From: Sphingomonas horti
GTDB lineage: Bacteria > Pseudomonadota > Alphaproteobacteria > Sphingomonadales > Sphingomonadaceae
Direction of reading: 5' to 3'
DNA length: 64,000 nucleotides
Assembly: GCF_009753715.1 (NCBI RefSeq)
Contig: NZ_WQMS01000016.1
Location: 372,001 to 436,000, forward strand
How positions within the stretch are numbered: position 1 is the first letter of the stretch; every line of letters starts with the position of its first letter. Positions 8,886 through 17,561 of this stretch are shown here, piece by piece. The notes under the pieces are model-generated. The model searched no databases. It was not told the DNA's origin and was given only the letters and a program-made list of their open reading frames with translations. Position numbers and translations under genes: made by a program.

Positions 8886-8915
8886 AAAGGCCGGCAGGGC
8901 GACCTGCCGGCCTTT
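8886..8915 (+). terminator. Intrinsic terminator of ctrA
   Basis: A perfect 13-bp stem (AAAGGCCGGCAGG/CCTGCCGGCCTTT) closes a GCGA tetraloop and runs into TTTTGTTT. It begins 22 bases after the ctrA stop codon. Confidence 0.92.
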
Positions 8916-8955
8916 TGTTTGTCTTCTCGACCTGAACGGGCTCGTATCGGTGCGG

Positions 8956-9174
8956 TCAGCTGGCCAGCGCGACATAGTCGTCGTTCAGCGACATGCCCGG
9001 GGCGCTCATCGCCAGCGCGAGCGCCGTGCCGCAAAAGCCGCACTGCGCAGTGACGCGGCCGATCAGCCAGTTGCTGTGCCCACAACCGGGGCAATGGTTG
9101 GTCTCTCCGGGATGATAGGCGACCTGATACCCGCGATGAGCAAGGTCGATCGGATGAACAGTTGCCGTACGCAT
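8956..9174 (-). CDS. Small zinc-ribbon-like protein of unknown function
   Basis: A 72-residue protein with two Cys pairs, CPGCG near residue 28 and CGFCG near residue 46, arranged as a zinc ribbon with no other domain. I chose the ATG at 9174 because GGAGG lies five bases upstream; the GTG at 9186 would overlap that site. It converges on ctrA across the terminator. The AT-rich region upstream holds two TTAACC-type half sites (minus strand GGTTAA) spaced 21 bases apart around 9249-9277, which might bind CtrA. The function is unknown. Confidence 0.7.
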   Translation of the reverse strand: MRTATVHPIDLAHRGYQVAYHPGETNHCPGCGHSNWLIGRVTAQCGFCGTALALAMSAPGMSLNDDYVALAS

Positions 9175-9376
9175 CAGCACCTCCACTACGCGAGAGCGCC
9201 TCTTAACAGGCCATCAACTTACCACAGCTGGAATATAGCTAAAGTCTATTAACCCTCATTCTCCCGGCATTAACCAGAATCATGGGAGCCGGCTCGTTTC
9301 TCTGAAGATCAACTCGCGATGCGGAATCCTGTTCCACGGCCGTGCCGAACGGAACTCGTCGGTTGCGGGCCGGACG

Positions 9377-10132
9377 TCAGGACAGGGGTTCGGCCGGCTC
9401 GGGCTCGAAGCGAACCCACCCCTCGGCGGCGAGCTTCTCGACCGGGGTGAAGCGCGCCTTATAGGCCATCCGCTTGGAGCCGCGCACCCAATAGCCGAGA
9501 TAGACGTAAGGCAGCCCGGCCGCGCGCGCGCGCAGGATATGGTCCATGATGATGAAATTGCCGAGGCCCGGTCGCTCGGCATGTTCGGCGTCGTAAAAGC
9601 TGTAGATCATCGACAGCCCGTCGGCCTGGCGGTCGGTCAGGCAGGCGCCGACCAGCCGCCCCGGGGCGAAGCCCTGGCGCGGCTCGCGATATTCGATGAT
9701 GTGAGTGTGGACGGGGGTCTGCTCGACCATGTCGGCAAAGTCCATCTCGTCCATGTTGGACATGCCGCCGCCGGGATGCCGCGACGCGAGATAGCGGCGC
9801 AGCAGCTGGAATTGCTCGTCGGTCGACCAGGGACGGCACGCCGTCACCTCCAGGTCGCGGTTCCGCTTCAGCAGACGCTTCTGGCTGGAGCTGGGCCGGA
9901 ATTCGTCGGCGACCACGCGGACTGACACGCAGGCGTTGCAGTCGGGGCAGCTCGGCCGGTAGGCGACGCTCTGGCTGCGCCGGAAGCCGATCCGGCTGAG
10001 CGCGTCGTTCAGCTCGGCGGCGTGCGGGCCGTTCAGCTCGGTGAACACCTTCCGCTCGAATTTCCCCGGTAGGTAGGGGCATGGATTCGGGCTCGTCACG
10101 AAAAATCGCGGGAAGCGGAATGGTGCGCTCAC
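9377..10132 (-). CDS. bpt: Aspartate/glutamate leucyltransferase (arginyltransferase family)
   Basis: A 251-residue protein matching bacterial Bpt: [20 protein letters not shown] at the N-terminus, the SYRPxCPDCNAC cysteine cluster, and [20 protein letters not shown] at the C-terminus. Bpt transfers leucine from Leu-tRNA to N-terminal Asp or Glu, creating an N-degron for ClpS/ClpAP. The GTG at 10132 is preferred because GAGAGGG lies six bases before it and the alternative is a TTG with no such site. The gene is followed by about 190 AT-rich bases before the zinc-ribbon gene. Confidence 0.93.
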   Translation of the reverse strand: MSAPFRFPRFFVTSPNPCPYLPGKFERKVFTELNGPHAAELNDALSRIGFRRSQSVAYRPSCPDCNACVSVRVVADEFRPSSSQKRLLKRNRDLEVTACRPWSTDEQFQLLRRYLASRHPGGGMSNMDEMDFADMVEQTPVHTHIIEYREPRQGFAPGRLVGACLTDRQADGLSMIYSFYDAEHAERPGLGNFIIMDHILRARAAGLPYVYLGYWVRGSKRMAYKARFTPVEKLAAEGWVRFEPEPAEPLS

Positions 10133-10230
10133 GGCCGGCCCTCTCAAGCGGAGAATCGCGTCCCCGCTTGCTCATGAACGCTTATTCGTCACCGGAGCTT
10201 CAATGAAAAGCCTGTTTACTTTCTTTTCGG

Positions 10231-11475
10231 TCAGGCGAGCTCGACCATGCTGACCTGGTAGTGCGCCGCGCGCAGCGCCTCTATCAGCCGGTCGAGATGC
10301 GCCTGGTCGCGAGTCTCGCACTCGATGTCGGTGATCAGCCCCTTGGCCGGCAGGCTGGTGAACACCCGCTGGTGATAGACTTCGATGATGTTGACCTGCT
10401 GCTCGTCGAAGATGCGCGCGACGTGGAACAGTGCGCCGGGGCGGTCCTGCAGCCGCACCCGCAGCCGCGCCAGCCGGCCCGAGCGGGCGAGGTCGCGCAG
10501 CAGCACGTTGGCGAGCAGGCGGGTGTCGATATTGCCGCCGCACAGCACGATCCCGATTTCGCGCCCGCGGAACCGGTCGGGGTGGGCCAGCAGCGCCGCC
10601 AGCCCGGCCGATCCGGCGCCTTCGACGACCGTCTTCTCGATCTGCAGCAACAGGCTGACCGCCGTTTCCAGGTCGCGCTCGGAAACCAGCAGGATGTCGT
10701 CGGCCAACGCGGCCACGAAGCGCGACGTTAAGGCCCCGGGCTGCTTGACCGCGATGCCTTCCGCCAGCGTGTCGCCCTGGCATTCCATGTCGAGCTGTTT
10801 CAGCGCCGCGTACATCGACGGGTAGAGCTCGGCCTGGACGCCGACCAGCTCGATGCCGGGCTTCAGCGCGCGGGCGGCGGTGCCCACGCCCGAGAACAGG
10901 CCGCCGCCGCCGATCGGGATCAGCAGCGTGTCGATGTTCGGCGCGTCGGCCAGCATCTCCAGCGCAACGGTGCCCTGGCCGGCAATGATGTGGGGATGAT
11001 CGAACGGGTGGACGAAGGTCAGGCCCCGCTCCTTCTCCAGCCGCCGCGCATGGGCATTGGCGGCGTCGAACGTCTCGCCCTCCAGGATCACGGTCGCCTG
11101 GTGGCTCTCGGTCTGGGTGACCTTCACGGTCGGGGTCGGCTTCGGCATCACGATCGTGACCGGGATGCCCAGCCGGTGTCCATGATAGGCAAGCCCTTGG
11201 GCGTGGTTGCCGGCCGATGCCGCGATCACGCCCTTCGCGCGCGCCTCGGGCGGCAGCTGCAGCAGCGTGTTGAGCGCGCCGCGCTCCTTGTAGGCGGCGG
11301 TGAATTGATGGTTCTCGAACTTCAGCCACACATGCGCGCCGGTCATCTGCGACAGGGTCTGGCTGTGCAGCGTCGGCGTGCGCACGATTGAGCCGGCGAT
11401 TCGCGCGGCAGCCGTCTGGATGTCGGCAAGGCTGACGGGCAGCGTGTCGGGCGCGGGCGAAACTGCGGTGGCCAT
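10231..11475 (-). CDS. ilvA: Threonine ammonia-lyase with C-terminal ACT domain
   Basis: A 414-residue PLP enzyme of fold type II. The Schiff-base lysine is Lys63 in AAYKERGA, the phosphate loop is the GGGGLFSG stretch near residue 185, and the last 75 residues resemble an ACT regulatory domain (ITDIECETRDQAHLDRLIEALR). The enzyme deaminates threonine to 2-oxobutanoate, the first step to isoleucine. The shorter form with one ACT-like domain could also be the catabolic type (tdcB), so biosynthetic assignment is not certain. It stands alone, divergent from the sensor kinase. Confidence 0.9.
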   Translation of the reverse strand: MATAVSPAPDTLPVSLADIQTAAARIAGSIVRTPTLHSQTLSQMTGAHVWLKFENHQFTAAYKERGALNTLLQLPPEARAKGVIAASAGNHAQGLAYHGHRLGIPVTIVMPKPTPTVKVTQTESHQATVILEGETFDAANAHARRLEKERGLTFVHPFDHPHIIAGQGTVALEMLADAPNIDTLLIPIGGGGLFSGVGTAARALKPGIELVGVQAELYPSMYAALKQLDMECQGDTLAEGIAVKQPGALTSRFVAALADDILLVSERDLETAVSLLLQIEKTVVEGAGSAGLAALLAHPDRFRGREIGIVLCGGNIDTRLLANVLLRDLARSGRLARLRVRLQDRPGALFHVARIFDEQQVNIIEVYHQRVFTSLPAKGLITDIECETRDQAHLDRLIEALRAAHYQVSMVELA

Positions 11476-11564
11476 GGTCGGCCCTTAGCTCCGGCCCTTG
11501 CCGCTGTCATTCCCGCAGCGCTGGCGGGGCGGTTCAGGTTGGGATACGCTCCCTGGATGAGAGT

Positions 11565-12962
11565 GTGAGTGCAGCGATGGCGTCGACCGCTGATTCTCGT
11601 CCGGGCTGGCCTGCTGCCGAGCAGGATGCGGAGCTCGCCGCGATTTTCGCGCAGACGGCAGCGGGGCTGGCGCAAGTCGACCTGACCGGCCGCTTCACCC
11701 TCGTCAACGACCGCTTCTGCGAGATGGTCGGCCGTTCCCGCAGCGAGCTGCTGGCGATCACGATGCAGTCGATCACCCATCCCGATCACCTGGCCGATAA
11801 TGTTCCGCTGTTCGAGGCCGCGGTGCGCGACGGCACGCCGTACCGGATCGAAAAACGCTATTTGCGCCCCGACGGGTCGATCATCTGGGTGGACAATTCG
11901 GTCTCGGTCATCCGCAAGCCTGACGGATCGCCGTTCGGCGTGCTCGCGGCCAGCATCGACATCACGCACAGCAAGGCCGTCGAGGAGGCGCTCCGCGCGA
12001 GCGAGCTCCGGCTACGTCTGGCGATGGACGCCGGCCGCATGGCGGTCTGGGAATATGACATCCGCGCCGGCCGCATTCACCATTCGAGCGACCTCAACCG
12101 GCTGCTCGGCTTCGTCGAGACGCGCGACGTCGCCTATGACGAGTTTCGCGCGCGAATCGATCCGGACGACCTCGACCGCCTTTCCAGGACTGCCGTCGCC
12201 TCGCTGAAGGCGGGGGAGCCGCATTTCCAGGCCGAGGTCCGATACCGGCTGAGCCGGGGCGAAGTGCGCTGGCTGCTGGTCAGTGCCGAGTTCCAGCGTT
12301 CGAGCGGACGTGCCGTCGATCGCGTCATCGGCGTCGCGCTCGACATCACCGACCGCAAGCGCGACGAGGAGCATCAAAGGCTGCTGCTGCACGAGCTCAA
12401 CCATCGCGTGAAGAACACGCTGGCGGTGGTTCAGGCGCTTGCGCACCAGAGCTTCGCGGGCAGCCGCGACCGCGCCCGCCGCGAAGCTTTCGAAGGCCGG
12501 CTGGCCGCTCTCGCCGCCGCCCACAACCTGCTGACGCGGGAAAGCTGGGAACCGGCCTCGATCATCGAGGTGATCCGCTCGGCCGCGGCGGCGTGCGATC
12601 CGAACCGGCGGCGCCTGCAACTCCGTGGGCCCGACATCCGCGTGCCTCCGAAAATGGCTGTGACCCTGGCCCTCGCGGTGCACGAGCTGTGCACCAACGC
12701 AGTCAAATATGGGGCGCTGTCCAACGACTCGGGGCAGGTGGCGATATCCTGGAAGATCGACGATGGCCGGCTGAGGCTGGTCTGGACGGAAACAGGCGGC
12801 CCTCGGGTCGCGCCGCCGCGACGCCGCGGGTTCGGCTCGATGATGCTGGAACGGGCGCTCGCGAGCGAATTGGTCGGCAGCGTCAAGCTCGATTTCGCGC
12901 CCGCCGGCCTTTGCTGCACGATCGACGCGCCGGTCGCAAAGGATTGGTTCATCGGCAGTTAA
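11565..12962 (+). CDS. PAS-domain sensor histidine kinase, HWE family
   Basis: A 465-residue cytosolic kinase without membrane segments. Two PAS domains (about 24-140 and 145-265) precede the kinase core. The phospho-acceptor is His276 in HELNHRVKNTLAVVQ, the ATP-lid region contains ALAVHELCTNAVKYGA, and VWTETGGP supplies the W-x-E motif that defines HWE kinases. These kinases often sense light or redox and act in general stress or c-di-GMP circuits. No cysteine chromophore motif is seen in the PAS domains. No response regulator is adjacent. The ATG at 11577 is an alternative start, four codons downstream. Confidence 0.88.
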   Translation: MSAAMASTADSRPGWPAAEQDAELAAIFAQTAAGLAQVDLTGRFTLVNDRFCEMVGRSRSELLAITMQSITHPDHLADNVPLFEAAVRDGTPYRIEKRYLRPDGSIIWVDNSVSVIRKPDGSPFGVLAASIDITHSKAVEEALRASELRLRLAMDAGRMAVWEYDIRAGRIHHSSDLNRLLGFVETRDVAYDEFRARIDPDDLDRLSRTAVASLKAGEPHFQAEVRYRLSRGEVRWLLVSAEFQRSSGRAVDRVIGVALDITDRKRDEEHQRLLLHELNHRVKNTLAVVQALAHQSFAGSRDRARREAFEGRLAALAAAHNLLTRESWEPASIIEVIRSAAAACDPNRRRLQLRGPDIRVPPKMAVTLALAVHELCTNAVKYGALSNDSGQVAISWKIDDGRLRLVWTETGGPRVAPPRRRGFGSMMLERALASELVGSVKLDFAPAGLCCTIDAPVAKDWFIGS

Positions 12963-13060
12963 ACCTGCCGTCGTGTCGATTCTGTCCTATCCGACTCTGC
13001 GGCCAATACGGTATCCAAACCTCGCGACCCGAAGGGCTCCCGAAAGATTTGGGGGTTCTT

Positions 13061-13072
13061 GACCTTAAGGTC
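13061..13072. promoter_or_regulatory. Perfect 12-bp palindrome upstream of the AraC-type gene
   Basis: GACCTTAAGGTC lies 85 bases before the AraC-family start codon, in a 194-base gap that holds no gene. Symmetry and position suit a regulator site, but nothing identifies the protein. Confidence 0.35.
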
Positions 13073-13156
13073 CGGCTGGACTTGTTCCCGCCGGGCCACT
13101 TTTTTGACGCCATGCAATCGGCTATGCTGTGGCCCAGATAAAACAGGGGCGCATCG

Positions 13157-14005
13157 ATGGTCGCGGTTTCCCTCGACTATGCCGCACCCGATGCGGCGCT
13201 GACGGACTATGTGTCCGTCTTCTACAACTTCCGGGCCGACGTGCCGCGATTCGAGGACGACGATCGCGCCGACCTCGCCCAGCTTCGTTTCATGCTGAAA
13301 GGATCGGGCGGCTACCGATTCGCGGATGGTCATGTCCAGGGCGGACCCGAGATCCAGATCGTCGGCCCGACGATGGGCGTCACTCATGTCTGGGTCGACG
13401 GACCGGCCGAGGTCTTCGGCGCGGGCCTGCTGCCCGCCGGATGGGGCGCGATGATCGCCACCGACGCCTCGTCGCTGACCAACCGGGTGATCGACGCGAC
13501 CGAGCTGTTCGGGCGCGAATTGCACGACGTTGCCGATCGGCTGCGGGCAACCGATTCGCTAGATGAGCGAGTCGCGATCGGCAACGCGCTGGTCCGCGAC
13601 CTGGTGGCCCGCGGCCATGGCCAGTCGCGCTGGTTCACCCGCGCGGTCGACACTTGGCTGCAATCGACGCTCAGCCCCGAAGTCGACGATCTGGTCGCCG
13701 CCACGCGATTGTCGCGCCGCCAGGTCGAACGGCTTTGCAAGCGGCTCTACGGCGCCCCGCCCAAGCTGTTGTCGCGGAAGTATCGCGCGCTTCGGGCGGC
13801 AGTCGTCCTCGCCAAGCGCGAGGCCGGGATTCCGGAGTTGCTGGAGCAGGGCTTTTACGACCAGTCGCACTGCATCCGCGAGATCAAGCGCTTCACCGGC
13901 GTAACGCCGACGCGTATCCAGGGCGACCTGAATGAACTTACGCGCCTGACGATGAAGCGCACCGAGTTCGCCGGTCAGGTCGCCCCGCTGGTCGCCGAGG
14001 CCTAG
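13157..14005 (+). CDS. AraC family transcriptional regulator
   Basis: A 282-residue protein. The N-terminal 150 residues look like a DUF6597-type ligand domain. The C-terminal part (about 172-262) carries two helix-turn-helix motifs: LSRRQVERLCKRLYG with PPKLLSRKYR, and FYDQSHCIREIKRFTGVTPTR, the second being the AraC signature. The ligand is unknown. Its TAG and the TAG of the convergent MerR gene share the palindrome CTAG (14002-14005), so there is no room for a terminator between them. Confidence 0.87.
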   Translation: MVAVSLDYAAPDAALTDYVSVFYNFRADVPRFEDDDRADLAQLRFMLKGSGGYRFADGHVQGGPEIQIVGPTMGVTHVWVDGPAEVFGAGLLPAGWGAMIATDASSLTNRVIDATELFGRELHDVADRLRATDSLDERVAIGNALVRDLVARGHGQSRWFTRAVDTWLQSTLSPEVDDLVAATRLSRRQVERLCKRLYGAPPKLLSRKYRALRAAVVLAKREAGIPELLEQGFYDQSHCIREIKRFTGVTPTRIQGDLNELTRLTMKRTEFAGQVAPLVAEA

Positions 14006-14772
14006 GCTCCGCAGGCGCCGCCGTTCGCGCGGCCGACTTCGCGGATGAAGTCGAACACCTGCTTGTCGAAGCCGGGATCGGCCTCGCCCTGCCATTCGTC
14101 CATCCGTTCGTACATCTTGGATACGCCGGCCTGCATCTCCGGGGTCGCGACCTGAGTGAACGGCGCCAGCAGCGTCTTCCATTCGGCCAGGAACGCGCGG
14201 GCCTGGTCCGAGCGCGGGTCGAGCGGCAGCGCCGCCTTGATGCGCCCGCCCAGATCCTTCCATTTTGCGGAATAGTCCGTTTGGTCGAAGCCCAGCGGCA
14301 GCTGGGCCATCTGCTTCGCGAAATCCGCCTTCTGCTCGGGAGTGAAATAGCGGTCGGTGACGTTCTTCCAGCGTTGCTCTTCCATATGACCTTCTCCGGT
14401 TCGGATCAGCGAGCAGAAGGTCGCGACGTCGATCGGCTCGCCGCGATCGATGCGGGACTGAACGGTGAGGAGCAGCGTGCGCGCTTCGGCCAGTTCGGCG
14501 GCGCGGGCGTCGAGCTCCTCCAATTGTGCCGCGACCAGCCGCCCCAGGTCGAGGTCGCGTCCCGCCAGCATCCGGCCGATCGCCGACAGCGGGAACCCGG
14601 CGCGCTTCAGCGCTACCATGGCATGAAGCCGCGCCAACTCGCCCGGGCCGTAGAGCCTGCGTCCGGCTCCCGTGCGCAACGGCCGCACCAGCCCGCGTGC
14701 CTCGTAGAAGCGCAGAGCCCGCGGCGTCAGCCCGGTCCGCCGCGCCACCTCCGATATGTCGATCGCATCCAT
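14002..14772 (-). CDS. MerR family transcriptional regulator with TipAS effector domain
   Basis: A 256-residue regulator. The MerR helix-turn-helix is at the start (DISEVARRTGLTPRALRFYE), a dimerisation helix follows (about 75-115), and the C-terminal half (residues about 135-250, with FTPEQKADF and YERMDEWQ) matches TipAS antibiotic-recognition domains. I chose the ATG at 14772, not the upstream ATG at 14811, because the operator and promoter lie between them. Family members bind thiopeptides or other hydrophobic ligands and activate resistance genes; here the regulated gene may be itself only. Confidence 0.88.
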   Translation of the reverse strand: MDAIDISEVARRTGLTPRALRFYEARGLVRPLRTGAGRRLYGPGELARLHAMVALKRAGFPLSAIGRMLAGRDLDLGRLVAAQLEELDARAAELAEARTLLLTVQSRIDRGEPIDVATFCSLIRTGEGHMEEQRWKNVTDRYFTPEQKADFAKQMAQLPLGFDQTDYSAKWKDLGGRIKAALPLDPRSDQARAFLAEWKTLLAPFTQVATPEMQAGVSKMYERMDEWQGEADPGFDKQVFDFIREVGRANGGACGA

Positions 14773-14780
14773 CGCGAATC

Positions 14781-14815
14781 GCTGTAGCGCTTGACGTAAC
14801 GTCAAGCGCAAGAGG
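14781..14815 (-). promoter_or_regulatory. MerR-type promoter with dyad operator in a 19-base spacer
   Basis: On the minus strand TTGCGC is followed by 19 bases and then TACAGC. A 10-bp perfect dyad, GCGCTTGACG/CGTCAAGCGC around TAA (14787-14796 and 14800-14809), occupies the spacer and the -35 edge. A 19-base spacer containing a dyad is the hallmark of MerR-controlled promoters. The -10 element ends eight bases before the ATG at 14772, so the transcript may be leaderless. Confidence 0.7.
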
Positions 14816-14821
14816 TCTGGC

Positions 14822-16090
14822 TCAGCCGACCAGCAGTCCCGCCAGCGCCGCGCTCATCAGGTTGGAGAGGGAGCCGGCGGCCAGCGCGCGCAGGCCCAGC
14901 CGGGCGATCACCGGGCGCTGGTTGGGGGCAAGGCCGCCGGTCACCGCCATCTGTATCGCGATCGAGCTGAAGTTCGCGAAACCGCACAGCGCGAACGTGA
15001 CGACCGCCACCGTCTGCGGCGAAAGCGTGGCCTGCACCTTGCCGAGCTCGATAAAGGCGACGAACTCGTTCAGCACCATCTTGGTACCGAACAGGCCGCC
15101 GGCGATGCCCGCTTCGTCCCACGGCACGTTCAGCAGCACCATGATCGGCCGGAAAACGAGACCCAGCAGCATCTGGAACGACAGCTCCGGATAGCCGAGC
15201 CAGGCGCCGATTCCGCCGAGCAGCCCGTTGGCGAGCGCCACCAGCGCGACGAACGCCAGCACCATCGCACCCACGGCGACGGCCAGCTTGACGCCGGTCT
15301 GCGCGCCCTGTGCCGCCGCCATGATGATGTTCGCCGGCCGCTCCTCGTCATGCGTGGCCTCGGCGAGAGCAACCTCTTCGCCGGCGCTTTCGGCGTCGAC
15401 CACCTCATCCGGTTCCGGCGTCGCGATCTCGTCGGGCATGATGATCTTGGCCATCAGCACGCCGCCCGGCGCGGACATGAAGCTCGCGGCGAGCAGGTAA
15501 GGCAGCAGTTGCGCGCCGATCATCGACGCATAGGCGCCCAGGATCGTGCCCGCGACGCCAGCCATGCCGACCGTCATCATGCAGAACAGCTGCGACGGCG
15601 TCAGGCTTGCCAGATAGGGGCGGATCACCAGCGGGCTTTCGGACTGGCCGACGAAGATGTTCGCGGCCGAGCCGAGGCTCTCGACGCGAGTGATGCCCGT
15701 GACCAGCCGGATCGCGCCGCCGACCCAGCGGATGATGAACTGCATCACGCCCAGATAATAGAGGATCGAGATCAGCGAGGCGAAGAAGATGATCACCGGC
15801 AGCGCCGCGATCGCGAAGCTGTTCGCGCCCATCTCCGGAGACGCGAGCGGGCCGAAGATGAAGTCGGTGCCGGCCTTGGCATAGCCGAGCAGGTTGGAGA
15901 CGCCGCGCGACATGGCGCCGATCACGTCGCGGCCCCAGCTGGTCCCCAGCACCAGCAATGCGAAGCCCGCCTGCAGCGCGAAGGCGGGGACGACCACGCG
16001 CAGCCGGATCGCCCGGCGGTTGGTCGACAGCAACAGCGCGAGGCCCAGGATGACCGCGATGCCGGTCAATCCAATCAGAATTCGGTTCAT
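14822..16090 (-). CDS. Concentrative nucleoside transporter (NupC/CNT family)
   Basis: A 422-residue polytopic inner-membrane protein with about ten hydrophobic segments. CNT signatures include the ANIFVGQSESPLVIRPYL stretch (near residue 165) and the C-terminal GTKMVLNEFVAF and ALCGFANFSSIAIQ motifs. CNT proteins import nucleosides with protons or sodium. A charged acidic loop (residues about 218-245) is an insertion in the middle. It lies just upstream of the MerR operator on the same strand (it ends at 14822), so its transcription would run into the MerR gene. Confidence 0.9.
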   Translation of the reverse strand: MNRILIGLTGIAVILGLALLLSTNRRAIRLRVVVPAFALQAGFALLVLGTSWGRDVIGAMSRGVSNLLGYAKAGTDFIFGPLASPEMGANSFAIAALPVIIFFASLISILYYLGVMQFIIRWVGGAIRLVTGITRVESLGSAANIFVGQSESPLVIRPYLASLTPSQLFCMMTVGMAGVAGTILGAYASMIGAQLLPYLLAASFMSAPGGVLMAKIIMPDEIATPEPDEVVDAESAGEEVALAEATHDEERPANIIMAAAQGAQTGVKLAVAVGAMVLAFVALVALANGLLGGIGAWLGYPELSFQMLLGLVFRPIMVLLNVPWDEAGIAGGLFGTKMVLNEFVAFIELGKVQATLSPQTVAVVTFALCGFANFSSIAIQMAVTGGLAPNQRPVIARLGLRALAAGSLSNLMSAALAGLLVG

Positions 16091-16159
16091 GTTAGTGAGT
16101 CGTTCCCCAAACGGCGGGCGGACGATACACGCCGCGCCGCGTGGGGAAAGCGGAAAAAC

Positions 16160-16801
16160 TCAGCCGACGCTCAACGTTCCGCCGGGCAAAGGCATGCGCG
16201 GCATGAACATCGACGTGACGCTGCTCGCGACGAGGCCGACCAGGAAGAACAGCACGATCGCGGCGACGATCGTCACGATCGTGTAGGTCGCCGCCTTGTC
16301 CTGCGGCACCCGCATCAGCCGCGGGGCGCCGAGCCACAGCAGATAGAGGCTGTAGAGGCCCAGGATCGCGAGCCACGCCAGCGCCGGGATCAGCTGGAAG
16401 ATGCCGGCGACCCACGAGGCGGTGCAGGAATAAGCGGCCACCTTCATCGCCTGGACCTCGCTCTTCTGCCCGCCGAAATTGGGCGCGAGCGCGTTCAGGA
16501 TCATCGCCAGCACATAGACGCCGATCAGCGCCGCGATATAACCCGCGACCGCGGTCGACAGCGTCGCGCCGAAGCTCGGGCGATAGCTCAGGCCGAAGAC
16601 GCGGACGCCGAACACGGTCATGCCGATCAGCCCGGCCACCGGCCCGATCGCGGCCAGCGGCACGACGTAGGATTTGTAGATGCCCGCGACGGTCGCAGGC
16701 TCCGCGTCGATGCGGCCCCATTCGTCCTTGGGCTGGATCAGGATGTTCTTGACGCGGTCGGCAAGCGAGGTGGTCGAAGGCTGCGGAAGCTCGGCACTCA
16801 T
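16160..16801 (-). CDS. Yip1 family membrane protein
   Basis: A 213-residue protein with a short cytosolic N-terminus ([21 protein letters not shown]) and about five membrane segments, matching the Yip1 domain family. Bacterial members have no assigned function. The start at 16801 is the ATG of MSAELPQP; the open frame upstream is antisense to hslV. It diverges from hslV with only 82 bases between starts, so the two share a promoter region. Confidence 0.85.
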   Translation of the reverse strand: MSAELPQPSTTSLADRVKNILIQPKDEWGRIDAEPATVAGIYKSYVVPLAAIGPVAGLIGMTVFGVRVFGLSYRPSFGATLSTAVAGYIAALIGVYVLAMILNALAPNFGGQKSEVQAMKVAAYSCTASWVAGIFQLIPALAWLAILGLYSLYLLWLGAPRLMRVPQDKAATYTIVTIVAAIVLFFLVGLVASSVTSMFMPRMPLPGGTLSVG

Positions 16802-16846
16802 TCCAGATCCCCTCTTCTTTGTCCCGGGCCGGATCATGCGCCCGCC

Positions 16847-16876
16847 GTTGCGCCCGCGCAACCGCCGTCCCATATC
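16847..16876 (+). promoter_or_regulatory. Candidate RpoH (heat-shock) promoter of hslVU
   Basis: GTTGCGCC and CCCATATC are separated by 14 bases, like the RpoH pattern CTTG...CCCATnT. A similar arrangement with the same spacing precedes clpB. The -10 element ends eight bases before the hslV ATG, which would leave almost no leader. Confidence 0.45.
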
Positions 16877-16883
16877 GCCGGCC

Positions 16884-17447
16884 ATGAGCGGGAATGAGCA
16901 TGGCCTGCCGCAATGGCACGGCACCACGATTCTTTCGGTCCGACGGAACAACAAGGTCGTCATCATCGGCGACGGCCAGGTGTCGATGGGCCAGACAGTG
17001 ATGAAGCCCAATGCGCGCAAGGTTCGGAAGCTCGGCGACGGATCGGTGATCGGCGGCTTCGCCGGCGCGACCGCCGACGCCTTCACCTTGTTCGAGCGGC
17101 TGGAGCGCAAGCTTGAGCAGCACCACGGCCAGCTGCTGCGCGCAGCGGTCGAGCTGGCGAAGGACTGGCGCACCGACAAATATCTGCGCAACCTCGAGGC
17201 ATTGATGATCGTCGCCGACAAGGACGTGACCTTGATCCTGACCGGCAATGGCGACGTGCTGGAGCCGGTGAACGGCATCGCGGCGATCGGGTCCGGCGGC
17301 AATTATGCGCTGGCCGCCGCGCGTGCGCTCGCCGAATATGAGCCCGACGCCGAAACGCTCGCGCGCAAGGCCATGGCCGTCGCTGCCGACATCTGCGTCT
17401 ATACCAACGACCAGCTGACGATCGAAAGCCTGGAGAGCGCGAGCTGA
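16884..17447 (+). CDS. hslV: ATP-dependent protease subunit HslV
   Basis: A 187-residue proteasome-type peptidase. The catalytic threonine follows an unusually long propeptide of about 13 residues (…PQWHG before TTILSVRR), whereas the E. coli enzyme removes only Met. The body contains [13 protein letters not shown] and [16 protein letters not shown], typical of HslV. It assembles with the HslU ATPase to degrade misfolded proteins. hslU follows after a 114-base gap filled by a type A repeat. The upstream extension of the frame is not coding. Confidence 0.96.
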   Translation: MSGNEHGLPQWHGTTILSVRRNNKVVIIGDGQVSMGQTVMKPNARKVRKLGDGSVIGGFAGATADAFTLFERLERKLEQHHGQLLRAAVELAKDWRTDKYLRNLEALMIVADKDVTLILTGNGDVLEPVNGIAAIGSGGNYALAAARALAEYEPDAETLARKAMAVAADICVYTNDQLTIESLESAS

Positions 17448-17450
17448 ATT

Positions 17451-17549
17451 CCCCTCCCGCTCGCGGGAGGGGTTAGGGGAGGGCCTGGCCTCCTCAACGC
17501 CTCTCGTTCCACCAATCCCTCCCCCGACCCCTCCCGCAAGCGGGAGGGG
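17451..17549. repeat. Type A palindromic repeat (copy 2) between hslV and hslU
   Basis: The outer arms CCCCTCCCGCTCGCGGGAGG and CCCCTCCCGCAAGCGGGAGG each form a hairpin and are near-copies of each other. The last arm (GGGAGGGGAG) runs into the ribosome-binding region of hslU, 12 bases before its ATG. Confidence 0.75.
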
Positions 17550-17561
17550 AGAAGAGACGAA

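Noticed and set aside
11565-12962. A LOV-type blue-light sensor call for the first PAS domain of the HWE kinase
   Set aside because: The GXNCRFLQ-type cysteine motif needed for flavin adduct formation is not present.
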